Source: Loigolactobacillus coryniformis subsp. coryniformis KCTC 3167 = DSM 20001 (lineage in GTDB: Bacteria > Bacillota > Bacilli > Lactobacillales > Lactobacillaceae). From it: 64,000 nt of DNA. The notes below the pieces were generated by a model that saw only the letters and a list, made by a program, of their open reading frames with translations, searched no databases and had not been told where the DNA came from. Location of the stretch: positions 2,480,001 to 2,544,000 of the forward strand of contig NZ_CP017713.1 of the NCBI RefSeq assembly GCF_002706425.1, in the 5' to 3' direction. This document shows positions 33,750 to 42,473 of this stretch, one piece after another (positions within the stretch are counted from its first letter, which is position 1; the number at the start of each line of letters is the position of its first letter). Both the position numbers and the translations under genes were made by a program.

Positions 33750-35702
33750 TTAATAGATCCTTTCTTCGTAATCCTTAATCAAGGCATACACGTCTTCAGG
33801 CCGTTTGGCTTTTGACAAACTATCGAGAAATGCCTGATCCCCAACAAAATCTACCAGCTCTGAAAGTGCCTTTAAATGCGACTTGTTATCGATTGCACAT
33901 AAGGCAAAGACAAAGCGAACCGGATCATTGTCCTTATTACCAAAATTAACCGGATCAGCCAAGGTGGCAATTGCAACACCAATTTTTTTTACGCCCAACT
34001 CTGGACGGGCATGAGGCAACGCAATTCCTTTGCTGATTACAATATACGGTCCAGATTCTTCGGCAGTGGTAATCATGCCTTCAACATAACTAGATGTCGC
34101 AACACCTTCGTTAATAAACGGCGTTGCACTTTTACGAACAGCATCACGCCAATCTGTAACTTGAAGTCCAACTTGAATCAACTGGGGATTGGTGATATCG
34201 CTTAGCATCTTTTCACTTCCTCTCATCCGGGAAATCACAGAACGGATTCGTTCCTTATCCAGTCTTGTCAACATAGCACTGACAATGACTACGGGTATTG
34301 TTTTGACTTTATTTAGAAGCACCGTTGAAATCACCAAGTTAGCATGAATACTTTCAACAGTTTTATCGGTTACATCCTTACTAGCACCCGTCCCGATGAC
34401 GACTACCTCAGGAAAAGCCATCCCAACTTTTGTCTCAATTAACTTTGATGTTGCTAATCCTGTCGTACATACCACCAGCGCTTGAAGATTCTGCCTGCTT
34501 TGCTCAAAGTACTTAGCAAAGTACAACGAGATAAACCCATTCTCATCAATCGAAATCTCTGGTAAGTCAAATTCTGTAGCTACTCTTGAGGACACCTTGC
34601 TAACAGCCTTTAAAATCCCGGGATACTCTTGTTGAATATCTTCAAGCAACACATTACGGATGCCAATATGATGTTCAAGCCGATTGATCATCGGTCGAAT
34701 ATGCTTGGCAAGGTCCCCAAGTAAAATACCAGCATCAGTTTGAAGGTCCAGCAGTGCACCAACCTCTTGAATATAGAAACTGGTAACATCACGGACTTTT
34801 TTATCTTGCGAGACAACCATCGAAACCTGATCATGTAGGGACAAACGCGATGAAAGTAAGTACTGTAAAAGATTATAAATTTCACTTTCGGGTATCGCTG
34901 TATTCAAGAAACCTTCAACGTTGACGATCACATCTTGTGCAACTTGATATAACGTTTGATTATCCACAATCACTTGAAGTGCTTCAGGTCCTAGATGAAC
35001 ACTACGGCGCGGTTCTGTTCCGCCGCTTTGATATCGTGTGACGAGAATATACAAATGCGATAAGATGTTGATGTTGTATGGATAAGAAATGTTTGTTTCT
35101 AACTCTCGCTCAATCAATTGGAGTTGTGTTCGGCAAAGGTCCATACTATAAGTATTGATTTCGCCATGTTTATCAAGGGATAAGTCAATATCAATAATGT
35201 TGCGATCAAAAAATATATCCTGTAATGCCCGTCTCACATCATGTTCAGTCCCAACAACATTCAAACGATGTGCCTTATTCTGAAGCTTGATATCATATGC
35301 ACGAAGAACATCACGAATGGCTTTGATATCTTGATTAATCACTGACTCACTGACGTAATAGTCGCCGAATAGGTCCTGGTTTTTTAACGCTCTCGGTGAT
35401 GCCTTGAGTAATTGCTCGAGGCTGTTTCGTTGACGTTCAACTGCCGAAATCTGAGTCTCTGAAATTCTGATTTGACCACCAATCACCTCACTTAAATAAT
35501 TTGAATAATTTAGCTTATATCCCTGACCTTTTACGCCAGCAATAAGCTTTCCCGAGGACGTTCCCGCATTGATTTTATGAATCAAGCGGCCAATCGTTTT
35601 TGTCGATATTAGTAGTTGACTGGCAATTTCCGTGCTGGTCAGATAATGATCCGTCCCTCTTAGCAAGTTAATAACATCAGTTGCACGCTTGCTGAGTTTC
35701 AT
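33750..35702 (-). CDS. PRD-type regulator with C-terminal EIIA domain
   Basis: Regulator of 650 aa: winged-helix domain (LTSTEIASQLLISTKTIGRLIHKI near 24-47), a second one around 110-135, two PRDs (HLYILVTRYQ; DLAKHIRPMINRLEHH), an EIIB-like domain with Cys in LVVCTTGLATSKLIETKVG, and an EIIA domain with GIALPHARPELGV. It activates the downstream IIB-IIC-transketolase genes depending on PTS phosphorylation and may also serve as the system's IIA. I use the ATG at 35702, with GGGAGG 8 bases upstream; a frame eight codons longer has none. A good cre lies about 40 bases upstream. Confidence 0.9.
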   Translation of the reverse strand: MKLSKRATDVINLLRGTDHYLTSTEIASQLLISTKTIGRLIHKINAGTSSGKLIAGVKGQGYKLNYSNYLSEVIGGQIRISETQISAVERQRNSLEQLLKASPRALKNQDLFGDYYVSESVINQDIKAIRDVLRAYDIKLQNKAHRLNVVGTEHDVRRALQDIFFDRNIIDIDLSLDKHGEINTYSMDLCRTQLQLIERELETNISYPYNINILSHLYILVTRYQSGGTEPRRSVHLGPEALQVIVDNQTLYQVAQDVIVNVEGFLNTAIPESEIYNLLQYLLSSRLSLHDQVSMVVSQDKKVRDVTSFYIQEVGALLDLQTDAGILLGDLAKHIRPMINRLEHHIGIRNVLLEDIQQEYPGILKAVSKVSSRVATEFDLPEISIDENGFISLYFAKYFEQSRQNLQALVVCTTGLATSKLIETKVGMAFPEVVVIGTGASKDVTDKTVESIHANLVISTVLLNKVKTIPVVIVSAMLTRLDKERIRSVISRMRGSEKMLSDITNPQLIQVGLQVTDWRDAVRKSATPFINEGVATSSYVEGMITTAEESGPYIVISKGIALPHARPELGVKKIGVAIATLADPVNFGNKDNDPVRFVFALCAIDNKSHLKALSELVDFVGDQAFLDSLSKAKRPEDVYALIKDYEERIY

Positions 35703-35739
35703 TGATTTTTCCTCCCTCAATAACAATATAACTGATAAT

Positions 35740-35757
35740 TAAGTAAACGCTTTCTAT
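35740..35757. promoter_or_regulatory. Candidate catabolite response element (CcpA site)
   Basis: AAGTAAACGCTTTCTA matches the usual WTGNAARCGNWWWCAW pattern with two mismatches. It lies just upstream of the PRD regulator that heads the PTS/transketolase operon, a normal place for glucose repression. Confidence 0.5.
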
Positions 35758-35890
35758 AAAAATGTCTGTTGCTTCGGACAAACCTCTTTAAAACATGAAG
35801 TATGTAATGTCTCTTGCTATGAAACTTTGGTCTTTTTGGTTGGCAACAGACAAAAAGCTGATGATTGCATAATGGATGTAGTATAGAAGT

Positions 35891-37127
35891 TGAGACAACC
35901 TTTACGAGCGTGTAAAATTACTCAGAAAAAAAAGGTCGTCAAAAATTATGACTAAACGTTACCCCGAAGAATTCAAACAAAATATTATTGAACTTTACCA
36001 AGCAAAAGTTAAAACTGCCCCAGAGTTGGCGCAAGAGTATGGTGTGGGTCGCTCCACTATTTTAAAATGAATCGCCACTACAAAAAGTCCTGCAACTACC
36101 GCTAGAACCAGCGAGGAAAGTCGACTTCAGGATAAACGTATCAAGCAATTGGAGGAGGAAAACTTAATCTTAAAAAAAGCGCTGGGGCTGTTGGCAAGAA
36201 ACTGATCTATGCTTTGATCAAACGTGAAAGTCAGAAAAAAATCATACGATTTCATTGATGTGTATCGTATTGAAAGTCAATCGCCCCTCGTACTATCGTT
36301 GGTTACATCGTTGTCCTACCGCAAGAGAAACAGAAAATAATGATTTGAAGCAGCGAATTAAACAGATCTGGTTAAAAAGCGAACACCGCTACGGTGCAAT
36401 AAAAATCACCAGGAGCTAAATAAAGAACTGGTATTGTTAGGCCGACAGTGCAGCGTTAAACGCGTACAACGATTGATGAAAAAATAGCTATTTGCTCAAA
36501 TATTCGTAAAAAATGGCAACCAACATCAACTAAACGGGAGGCTAATGTAGTACGCCCCAACCTGTTAGAACAGGATTTTTCGACCACATCAATCAAAAGT
36601 GGTGTGCCGATATCACCTATATTGAAACTATCGAAAATGGGTGGTGCTATCTATCCACCATTTTAGATATGCATTCAAAAATGATTATTGGCTTCTCCTT
36701 TGGCAAAACAATGGATACAAGTTTAGTTACCAGAACCCTAGCCGAAGCCGTCGCAAATCACCAACCAGCAACAGGCCTAATTTTGCATACTGATCAAGGC
36801 GCTCAGTACACCAGCAGTGTTTTTCAGGCCCAGCTAAACAAATTAGACATCAGCCATTCGTACAGCCGAAAAGGCTGTCCTTACGACAACGCAGAAATTG
36901 AATCTTTTCACGCCACATAAAAAAAGAATTAGTTTATCAATGTCCGGTCTATCAAACTTTTAAACGCGCAAAGCATAGTTTATTTGATTATGTTTTTAGG
37001 TTTTATAATCGCCAAAGGATCCATTCATCAATAAATTACCTCACGCCATTTGAAATGGAGAGTCAAGCTTTATAGTCAGCAGCATAAAAAATTGACTAAC
37101 TTAAGAAGTCTCATAAAATGTGTCTCA
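35891..37127 (+). mobile_element. Degenerate IS3-family element
   Basis: 1237 bp between inverted ends TGAGACAACCTTTACGAG and CTCATAAAATGTGTCTCA. It carries a decayed orfA/orfB pair and has landed in, or next to, an IS110 remnant. Confidence 0.78.
35948..37075 (+). pseudogene. IS3-family transposase genes, inactivated
   Basis: An orfA begins at 35948 (MTKRYPEEFKQNIIELYQ, then GVGRSTIL) and stops early at a TGA near 36068. The orfB sequence follows with several frameshifts; the best stretch, 36669-36920, shows the DDE pieces LHTDQGAQYTSS and GCPYDNAEIESFHA. No functional transposase can be made. Confidence 0.85.
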
Positions 37128-37667
37128 CTTATTGACTTCGGTCCAACCAGAGCCGGAGAAGATATCGGAGACGTAAGTGGTCAGCTTTATATTGGAACGC
37201 TGAAGAATGTTGTGAACCTGATTCTTTAGTCGCGTCATCTGCTGATTAATGCGCTTACGAAGGCGAGTAGATTCACGTAATTCCTGAATCTTACGTGGTG
37301 GTACATAGCTGGCACTAACGAGACCATACCGTGCGAGTTCTGATAACCACTCCGAGTCTTTCTGATCGGTTTTCTTTCCGGGTATATTCTTGATAATTCT
37401 GGGATTACACAGCACCATCTTAAATCCGTAAGGTTCGAGGATTTGCCAGATTGGTCGCCAATATTGACCGGTACTTTCCATGAGTACCAATTCTACATCT
37501 TGATTCTATAGCCACTCAGCACATTCTCTAAGCCGATAGGTGACTGTCTCAAAACGGGTATGAACTTTCTTCGGCTTAGCCGATTTTGCCGAACCGATTA
37601 ACACGGTTACCGTGATCTGTTTTTGATGAACATCGATCCCAGCAACGCTTTCTGCGACAACTTCCAT
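37128..37667 (-). pseudogene. IS110-family transposase, truncated
   Basis: N-terminal part of an IS110-type (DEDD RuvC-like) transposase: it starts at 37667 with AGGAGG upstream and has AGIDVHQKQITV (first Asp). An in-frame TAG stands at codon 54 (37506-37508). After it VLMESTGQYWRPIW, KTDQKDSEWLSELARYG and a coiled-coil region (RLRKRINQQMTRLKNQVHNILQ) continue up to the end of the IS3 element. The C-terminal Ser-containing domain is missing. Inactive. Confidence 0.85.
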
Positions 37668-38066
37668 CAGGTAGTACCTCCTAATATTGATAGGCGGCAG
37701 CTTCAGCTACCGAGGGGTTGAAATTTTATATACGTGCTCAAGGCAACAATTGAATAATCTCAGAGCTGAAGACCATCGGTTTTTTATACGGGGTCTGAAG
37801 AACCGCCAATAAAGCCACGATGAACAAATAAAGCCGCCTTCGCCTCGATTATATCAGGTATGAAGGCGGTTTCACATCGTGAATACGAGGGCAAAGCGTA
37901 GCGGCGCCCCCTGAGAGTTTTTTATAAGTGGAAATTGCTGGAATACAGTTTTTAACATCGTTGTGTAGGCACACTTACCACTACGTTTATAAACTAGGTC
38001 AGCGATACTTTTTCTAGCAATGGGTGTATTTATTGTCTGATCTGATAAGGAACTTTTTAGCAGTAC
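37668..38066. other. Noncoding left end of the IS110 remnant and flank
   Basis: No gene. It contains a stem AAGCCGCCTTC / GAAGGCGGTTT around 37829-37873 and further GC-rich palindromic pieces. In IS110-type elements the noncoding end next to the transposase start encodes the guide (bridge) RNA; whether this is such a region is a guess from position. Confidence 0.35.
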
Positions 38067-39044
38067 GCGTGGTGCTAGTTCGTAACATCTAAAAACTTAA
38101 CAAAAAAGTCCAACCCAGTTAGACTCATAAGTGACAAAACTTAAAAGGAGTAATAACTGTGTTGAACCACCTCAAGTTTAAGCAAAATCGTCACGAATTA
38201 CAAGTTAGTTTTCATTACTTTTACCAGTTATGTTCATTGCTTTATCAACGTTATTGTCCACGTAGCATCATTGAGCGGCACAGCGTGGAACATACCAAAG
38301 TGACTGATATTCAGCTTTTAGCCTTACTGTGCCTACAAGTCACGCTGAGAATTCAATCGCAACGCCGTTTCTATTATTTAATGGCGGCGTTTATGCCGCG
38401 GCAAATGGTGGTATCCCGTTCACGTTTCAACCGCCGCGCGCAGCAATTATTGCCAGTGGTGAATGCCATTCGCTTAGGTATCACTAAGAATTATGCCCAT
38501 TCAGGCGATCTAGCGATCATCGATAGTTTACCCAACCCACTACGCCAAAGTTCGTAATTTTAGGGCTAGAATTTTTGCTGGTAAGGCTAATATTGGCTAC
38601 AATGCCACCAAGAAAATGCCATTCTACGGATTTAAAATCCACCTAGTCGTCACGGCTAAATGGTTATATTCTGAATTATGTGATCACGGCAGCCTCAGTT
38701 CATGATGCTAAGGTAGCGCCTGAGCTAATTAGCGGTTGTCCTTGTCCCAATATTTTGGCCGCTGTTAGTTATGTTGGGAAAAAACGCAAAGCTAAGTTTA
38801 AAGCTCTTGGTTATAACTTGTGGACGCCTTATCGTGCTAACATGAAAGGTGCTAGGCAGCATAATAAGCGTCAGCTCAAGGCGTTACGGCGGACAATAGA
38901 GTCACGCTTTTCAATTTTAGCCCAGCAATTTGGCATTGAAACTAATCTCACCCGTAGTCTGTTTGGTTTTCAATTAAAGATTGAATTGACGATATTGGTA
39001 TATAATTTAGGCTTTTTTGATTTTATGACGAACTAGCACCACGC
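38067..39044 (+). mobile_element. IS982-family element, inactive copy
   Basis: 978 bp with the same terminal repeats as the element at 12499-13477 and the same orientation. Two small indels inactivate the transposase. Confidence 0.88.
38159..39036 (+). pseudogene. IS982-family transposase, frameshifted
   Basis: Closely similar to the intact gene at 12591-13469. Relative to that copy two bases are missing near 38544 (CTACGCC against CTATGTGCC) and one A is inserted near 38669 (GGCTAAATGG against GGCTAATGG), so the second half is out of frame. The C-terminal Glu motif RRTIESRFS is still present in the displaced frame. Confidence 0.9.
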
Positions 39045-39182
39045 GTATATTCTGAAGTATTCTTCTATAATCATGGAAATTCTATTTCCCTATCCACTCT
39101 TTTTCCAATCGCACACGCCTAATTATCTACAATTACCCCGAATCTCTGCTATACTTATCCCAACACTAAGGGAGGTAATAAT

Positions 39183-39671
39183 TTGACGTCAATTTATGAT
39201 TTTTCACTTACAAGCATGGAAGGCGAAAACTTTACGCTTGATCGTTATCGTGGTAAAGTGCTTTTGATCGTGAACACCGCTAGTAAATGTGGCTTGGCAC
39301 CACAATTAAAAGGCTTGGAAGAATTACACAAAAAGTATCAGGATAAGGGCTTAGTTGTGATTGGCCTACCGTCAAATCAATTTCGTCAAGAATTGGCCTC
39401 CGACGAAGAAGCCAGTGAATATTGTCAGGTCCACTACGGGGTCACCTTTTTGATGACAAAGCGTGTGGCCGTCAATGGTGACGCTACTGAACCGCTATTT
39501 AGTTATCTTAAAGAAGAATCTGGTCATGGCCGGATCAAGTGGAACTATACTAAGTTTTTAGTTGGTCGTGATGGTCAATTGATCCATCGTTATGCACCAA
39601 CCACGACACCGGAATCTTTCGAGGACGCAGTTGTAAAAGCATTAGACACTCAAGCCGTTCCCGAAGCATAA
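39183..39671 (+). CDS. Glutathione peroxidase family thiol peroxidase
   Basis: Cytosolic thiol-dependent peroxidase of 162 aa reducing hydrogen peroxide or organic hydroperoxides, probably with thioredoxin. The catalytic set is C36 (NTASKCG, Cys in the place of selenocysteine), Q66 (LPSNQF), and W120/N121 (KWNYTKFLV). C81 in EYCQVHYGVTF is the usual second Cys. TTG start with AGGGAGG upstream. It lies directly after the dead IS982 copy and is convergent with a thioredoxin-like gene across a shared terminator. Confidence 0.92.
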   Translation: MTSIYDFSLTSMEGENFTLDRYRGKVLLIVNTASKCGLAPQLKGLEELHKKYQDKGLVVIGLPSNQFRQELASDEEASEYCQVHYGVTFLMTKRVAVNGDATEPLFSYLKEESGHGRIKWNYTKFLVGRDGQLIHRYAPTTTPESFEDAVVKALDTQAVPEA

Positions 39672-39716
39672 AAAAATCGTCGTCAGTTTTTAATTAAAAG
39701 CTGACGATGATTTTTA
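39670..39716. terminator. Bidirectional terminator between convergent genes
   Basis: AAAAAATCGTCGTCAG pairs with CTGACGATGATTTTT around an AT loop, with A and T runs on both sides. Confidence 0.85.
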
Positions 39717-40037
39717 TTACGCTAATCCGTGGATCCACGTCTCGACTTCGGTTTGCGTTTTGAGATCGCCATTAACGAAGCGACCGACTTCTTGGCCATC
39801 GTGGTAGCCGAGAAAACTAGGTAAACCGCGAACGTTCAAGACTATACATAAATCGGTATTCTCATCACGATCGATTTTTAGAAATTGATAATCATCAAAG
39901 TTCTTTTCGATAGCTGGCATATGCGGCTTAATTGCTTGGCATTCAGGGCACCAGTCAGCGCCAAAATAAAGTATGAATCGGCCTGATTGAATTTTGTTTT
40001 GCAACTCGTTTAAGGTCATTTTAGGTAATCTTTCCAA
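39717..40037 (-). CDS. Thioredoxin-like protein
   Basis: Small thioredoxin-fold protein of 106 aa with the active site DWCPEC (C30, C33) instead of the classic WCGPC, and the cis-Pro in VRGLPSFLGYHDG. WCPEC proteins of this size are common in lactic acid bacteria. A start at TTG (40037) is chosen, with GGAGGAG upstream. It lies 15 bases after the end of the peptide-binding-protein gene and may be the last gene of that T-box-controlled unit; it could also serve the peroxidase next to it. Confidence 0.85.
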   Translation of the reverse strand: MERLPKMTLNELQNKIQSGRFILYFGADWCPECQAIKPHMPAIEKNFDDYQFLKIDRDENTDLCIVLNVRGLPSFLGYHDGQEVGRFVNGDLKTQTEVETWIHGLA

Positions 40038-40052
40038 AATTTCACTCCTCCA

Positions 40053-41681
40053 TCACTTCAAATATGCACGGGTATAATCGTGTTCACCGGCCTGATGATA
40101 TAATACACCATGTAATTTAGGGTTGACCAAGTGACTTTCACGAACATAATAAAGCGGAATAATTGCGCTAGTCTGTTGAATTCTTGCTTCTGCTTGACGT
40201 AAAGTCTGCCAATAAACTTGCTGATTATTAGCAGCGGCACTATTGGCTTTATCCATTAATTGGTCAAATTGGGTATCTGAATAATGACCGCTATTTAATG
40301 AATTATTGGTCGCCAACACCCCTAAATAATTGATTGGGTCAGAAAAATCGGCTAACCAATACCATTGACTTAAAGCAAATTTGTTATCCGCTTTTAAAGA
40401 ATGCAACGCTTCGTCAGGAACATTCTTAATTGATACCTTAACGTTTGGCAGCTTTTGTTCGATTTGTTGCTGCAGATATTGACTAACATTTTTGGTCACA
40501 TCTTGATCGTCACCAATAATACTTAATTGCACGGTTTGATTACTTTGATTTGATTCGGCTAAGCCAGCTTGCCAAAGTTGCTTGGCCTTTTTTGTATTTG
40601 TGCCTAGCGTTGTGCTGGTTTCCCGACTAAAATCCTTACCGGTAGTTGGATCAGTTGCTGTCCCTGGACTAACAAAGCTAGTAGCTGGTTGCGAACCGTC
40701 TGCTAGCACATTTTTAGTCAAAGTTTTACGATCGATCACTAGTGAAATGGCTTGGCGTAATTTTTGATTAGCTAACGGTGCGCCATTTTTCTGATTAACT
40801 TGTAAATAATAGGTCCACGCTTTAGCAACGTGTTTAAGATCTGCATTATTTTGTAATTCCTTAGCAGTGACACCAGTAATCGTGGCATCGTCCAGTTTAT
40901 TGGAAGCAAACAAGTTATGCGCAGTATTAGAATCCTTAACGGTCAGATAGTTGATCTGCTTTAAGTGAATTGTTTTTTTATCCCAATAATAGTTGTTGCG
41001 CACTAGACGATAAGAATCATTAGTCCCGTTCCAATGACTGACCTTAAAGGCACCATTAGAAACAGTTGTCTTGGCACTACTACCATATTTTTTAACGCCG
41101 ACTTGTTTAACAAAACTTTCATTTTGCGGTAAAAATACCGGTACAGTCACCAATTTATTAAAATATGGCATTGGATGATCCAAAGTAATTTGCAACGTTC
41201 GTTTGTTCAAGGCTTTGATTCCTAGGGTTTGATATGATTTTTTGCCAGCATTAATGGCATCGGCGTTCTTTATACCGCTGAAAATATACGTATAAACTGG
41301 GTTATTAGCTGGATTCATGGCCCGTTTCCACGCGTACTCAAAGTCACTGGCAGTTACTGGATCTCCATTACTCCATTTAGCATTGCGCCGGATTTTAAAT
41401 AGATATTGTGTCCCATTGGCAGTTGGCTTAACTATTTTGGTCGCCATGGCTGGAATGGGTTGATCATTTTTGTTTAAACGATAAAGGCCTTCGGTGGTAT
41501 TGGTTAAGGTATTAAATTCCGGCAAGGTTGCCTGATTAGTACTATCCAACGAAGTCAATTCGGTGGTCTGCATCAATGTGATTTTTTGCTTTTGTGCAGT
41601 TTGTTTTTGCTGACCACAACCGGCCAATAAACCGCCTAATAAAATGGTCAAGCCACTTAAAATAATAATCGAACGTTTCAT
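40053..41681 (-). CDS. Oligopeptide-binding lipoprotein (OppA type)
   Basis: Extracellular solute-binding protein (SBP family 5) of 542 aa. The signal peptide ends in a lipobox, LLAGC with C22, so it is anchored to the membrane. I take the ATG at 41681, with AAGGAG upstream; a 39-codon extension has no signal function. Family motifs are KWSNGDPVTASDFEYAWKRAM and the later WYWLADFSDPINYL. It binds peptides for an ABC importer whose permease and ATPases are not in this window. It follows the gamma-glutamyl hydrolase by 32 bases. Confidence 0.9.
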   Translation of the reverse strand: MKRSIIILSGLTILLGGLLAGCGQQKQTAQKQKITLMQTTELTSLDSTNQATLPEFNTLTNTTEGLYRLNKNDQPIPAMATKIVKPTANGTQYLFKIRRNAKWSNGDPVTASDFEYAWKRAMNPANNPVYTYIFSGIKNADAINAGKKSYQTLGIKALNKRTLQITLDHPMPYFNKLVTVPVFLPQNESFVKQVGVKKYGSSAKTTVSNGAFKVSHWNGTNDSYRLVRNNYYWDKKTIHLKQINYLTVKDSNTAHNLFASNKLDDATITGVTAKELQNNADLKHVAKAWTYYLQVNQKNGAPLANQKLRQAISLVIDRKTLTKNVLADGSQPATSFVSPGTATDPTTGKDFSRETSTTLGTNTKKAKQLWQAGLAESNQSNQTVQLSIIGDDQDVTKNVSQYLQQQIEQKLPNVKVSIKNVPDEALHSLKADNKFALSQWYWLADFSDPINYLGVLATNNSLNSGHYSDTQFDQLMDKANSAAANNQQVYWQTLRQAEARIQQTSAIIPLYYVRESHLVNPKLHGVLYHQAGEHDYTRAYLK

Positions 41682-41713
41682 TTTGTCGCTCCTTGAATTA
41701 ATAACCTGAAATT

Positions 41714-42442
41714 TTAAACTCGTTCCGCCTTCTTCACCAAATCTTGAAAGACGATCAACTGCCGTGCATCGTATTCTAGCAACATTTCTGGGTGCCATTG
41801 TACGCCGGTAAACTGATGATTGGCGGCCGAACTTTGTACTGCTTCAATCACCTGATCAGAGCTACGCGCGATCACTTCCAATTCTGGTGCCACCTGCTTG
41901 ATTGCTTGTTTATGCAAAGAATTGACTAAGGCTGAGTCGCCAAAAGTTTGCGCCAGAACCGTGTCCGGCGTTAAAGCAATATGGTGCGTCGGCTGCGTAT
42001 CTGCTGTTGGTATTTGCATATGTTTTAAACTCGGCTTTTCTCGATAAGCTAAATCCTGATATAATGTTCCACCTAAGGCAACATTAAGCACTTGTAGGCC
42101 ACGACACACGCCTAGTAATGGCTTATGTGTCTGTGCAACTGCCTTGACCAACGCAATTTCAAACAGATCACGTTGTAAAAAGGTAGTGCCTAACTTAGGT
42201 AATGGTTCCTCACCATATAAAAACGATGAAACGCCTTGACCACCAGTCAGTAAAAAACCGTCATATAAGGAAACATAACGTGAAATAGCACTACGATCGA
42301 CCAGCGGTAAAATCACTGGTACACCTCCAGCTGCATTGATCGCTGTCAAGAAAAATTGTGGAACATAGCTCGCCGGATGGTGATGAAATACTTCTTCGGC
42401 ATATTCATATTGATTAGCTACAATTGCAATTAATGGTTTCAA
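41714..42442 (-). CDS. Gamma-glutamyl hydrolase (peptidase C26, PuuD-like)
   Basis: Class I glutamine-amidotransferase-fold hydrolase of 242 aa. The catalytic triad is C113 in LGVCRGLQVLN, with H217 and E219 in QWHPEM. Such enzymes cleave gamma-glutamyl bonds, for instance in gamma-glutamyl-GABA or gamma-glutamyl peptides. It is sandwiched between two peptide-binding proteins behind a T-box leader, which suggests that an imported gamma-glutamyl peptide is its substrate rather than a polyamine intermediate; no other puu gene is present. No signal peptide, so cytosolic. Confidence 0.88.
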   Translation of the reverse strand: MKPLIAIVANQYEYAEEVFHHHPASYVPQFFLTAINAAGGVPVILPLVDRSAISRYVSLYDGFLLTGGQGVSSFLYGEEPLPKLGTTFLQRDLFEIALVKAVAQTHKPLLGVCRGLQVLNVALGGTLYQDLAYREKPSLKHMQIPTADTQPTHHIALTPDTVLAQTFGDSALVNSLHKQAIKQVAPELEVIARSSDQVIEAVQSSAANHQFTGVQWHPEMLLEYDARQLIVFQDLVKKAERV

Positions 42443-42473
42443 AATGTTTCACCTCTACTCCACGATAGCCGTT

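Noticed and set aside
12499-39044. IS982-bounded composite transposon
   Set aside because: One copy has a dead transposase, the outer flanks show no common target duplication, and the region contains several unrelated insertions, so mobility as a unit is not supported.
41682-41798. 39-codon extension of the lipoprotein peptide-binding protein
   Set aside because: It overlaps the end of the hydrolase gene and would bury the signal peptide; the ATG at 41681 has AAGGAG.
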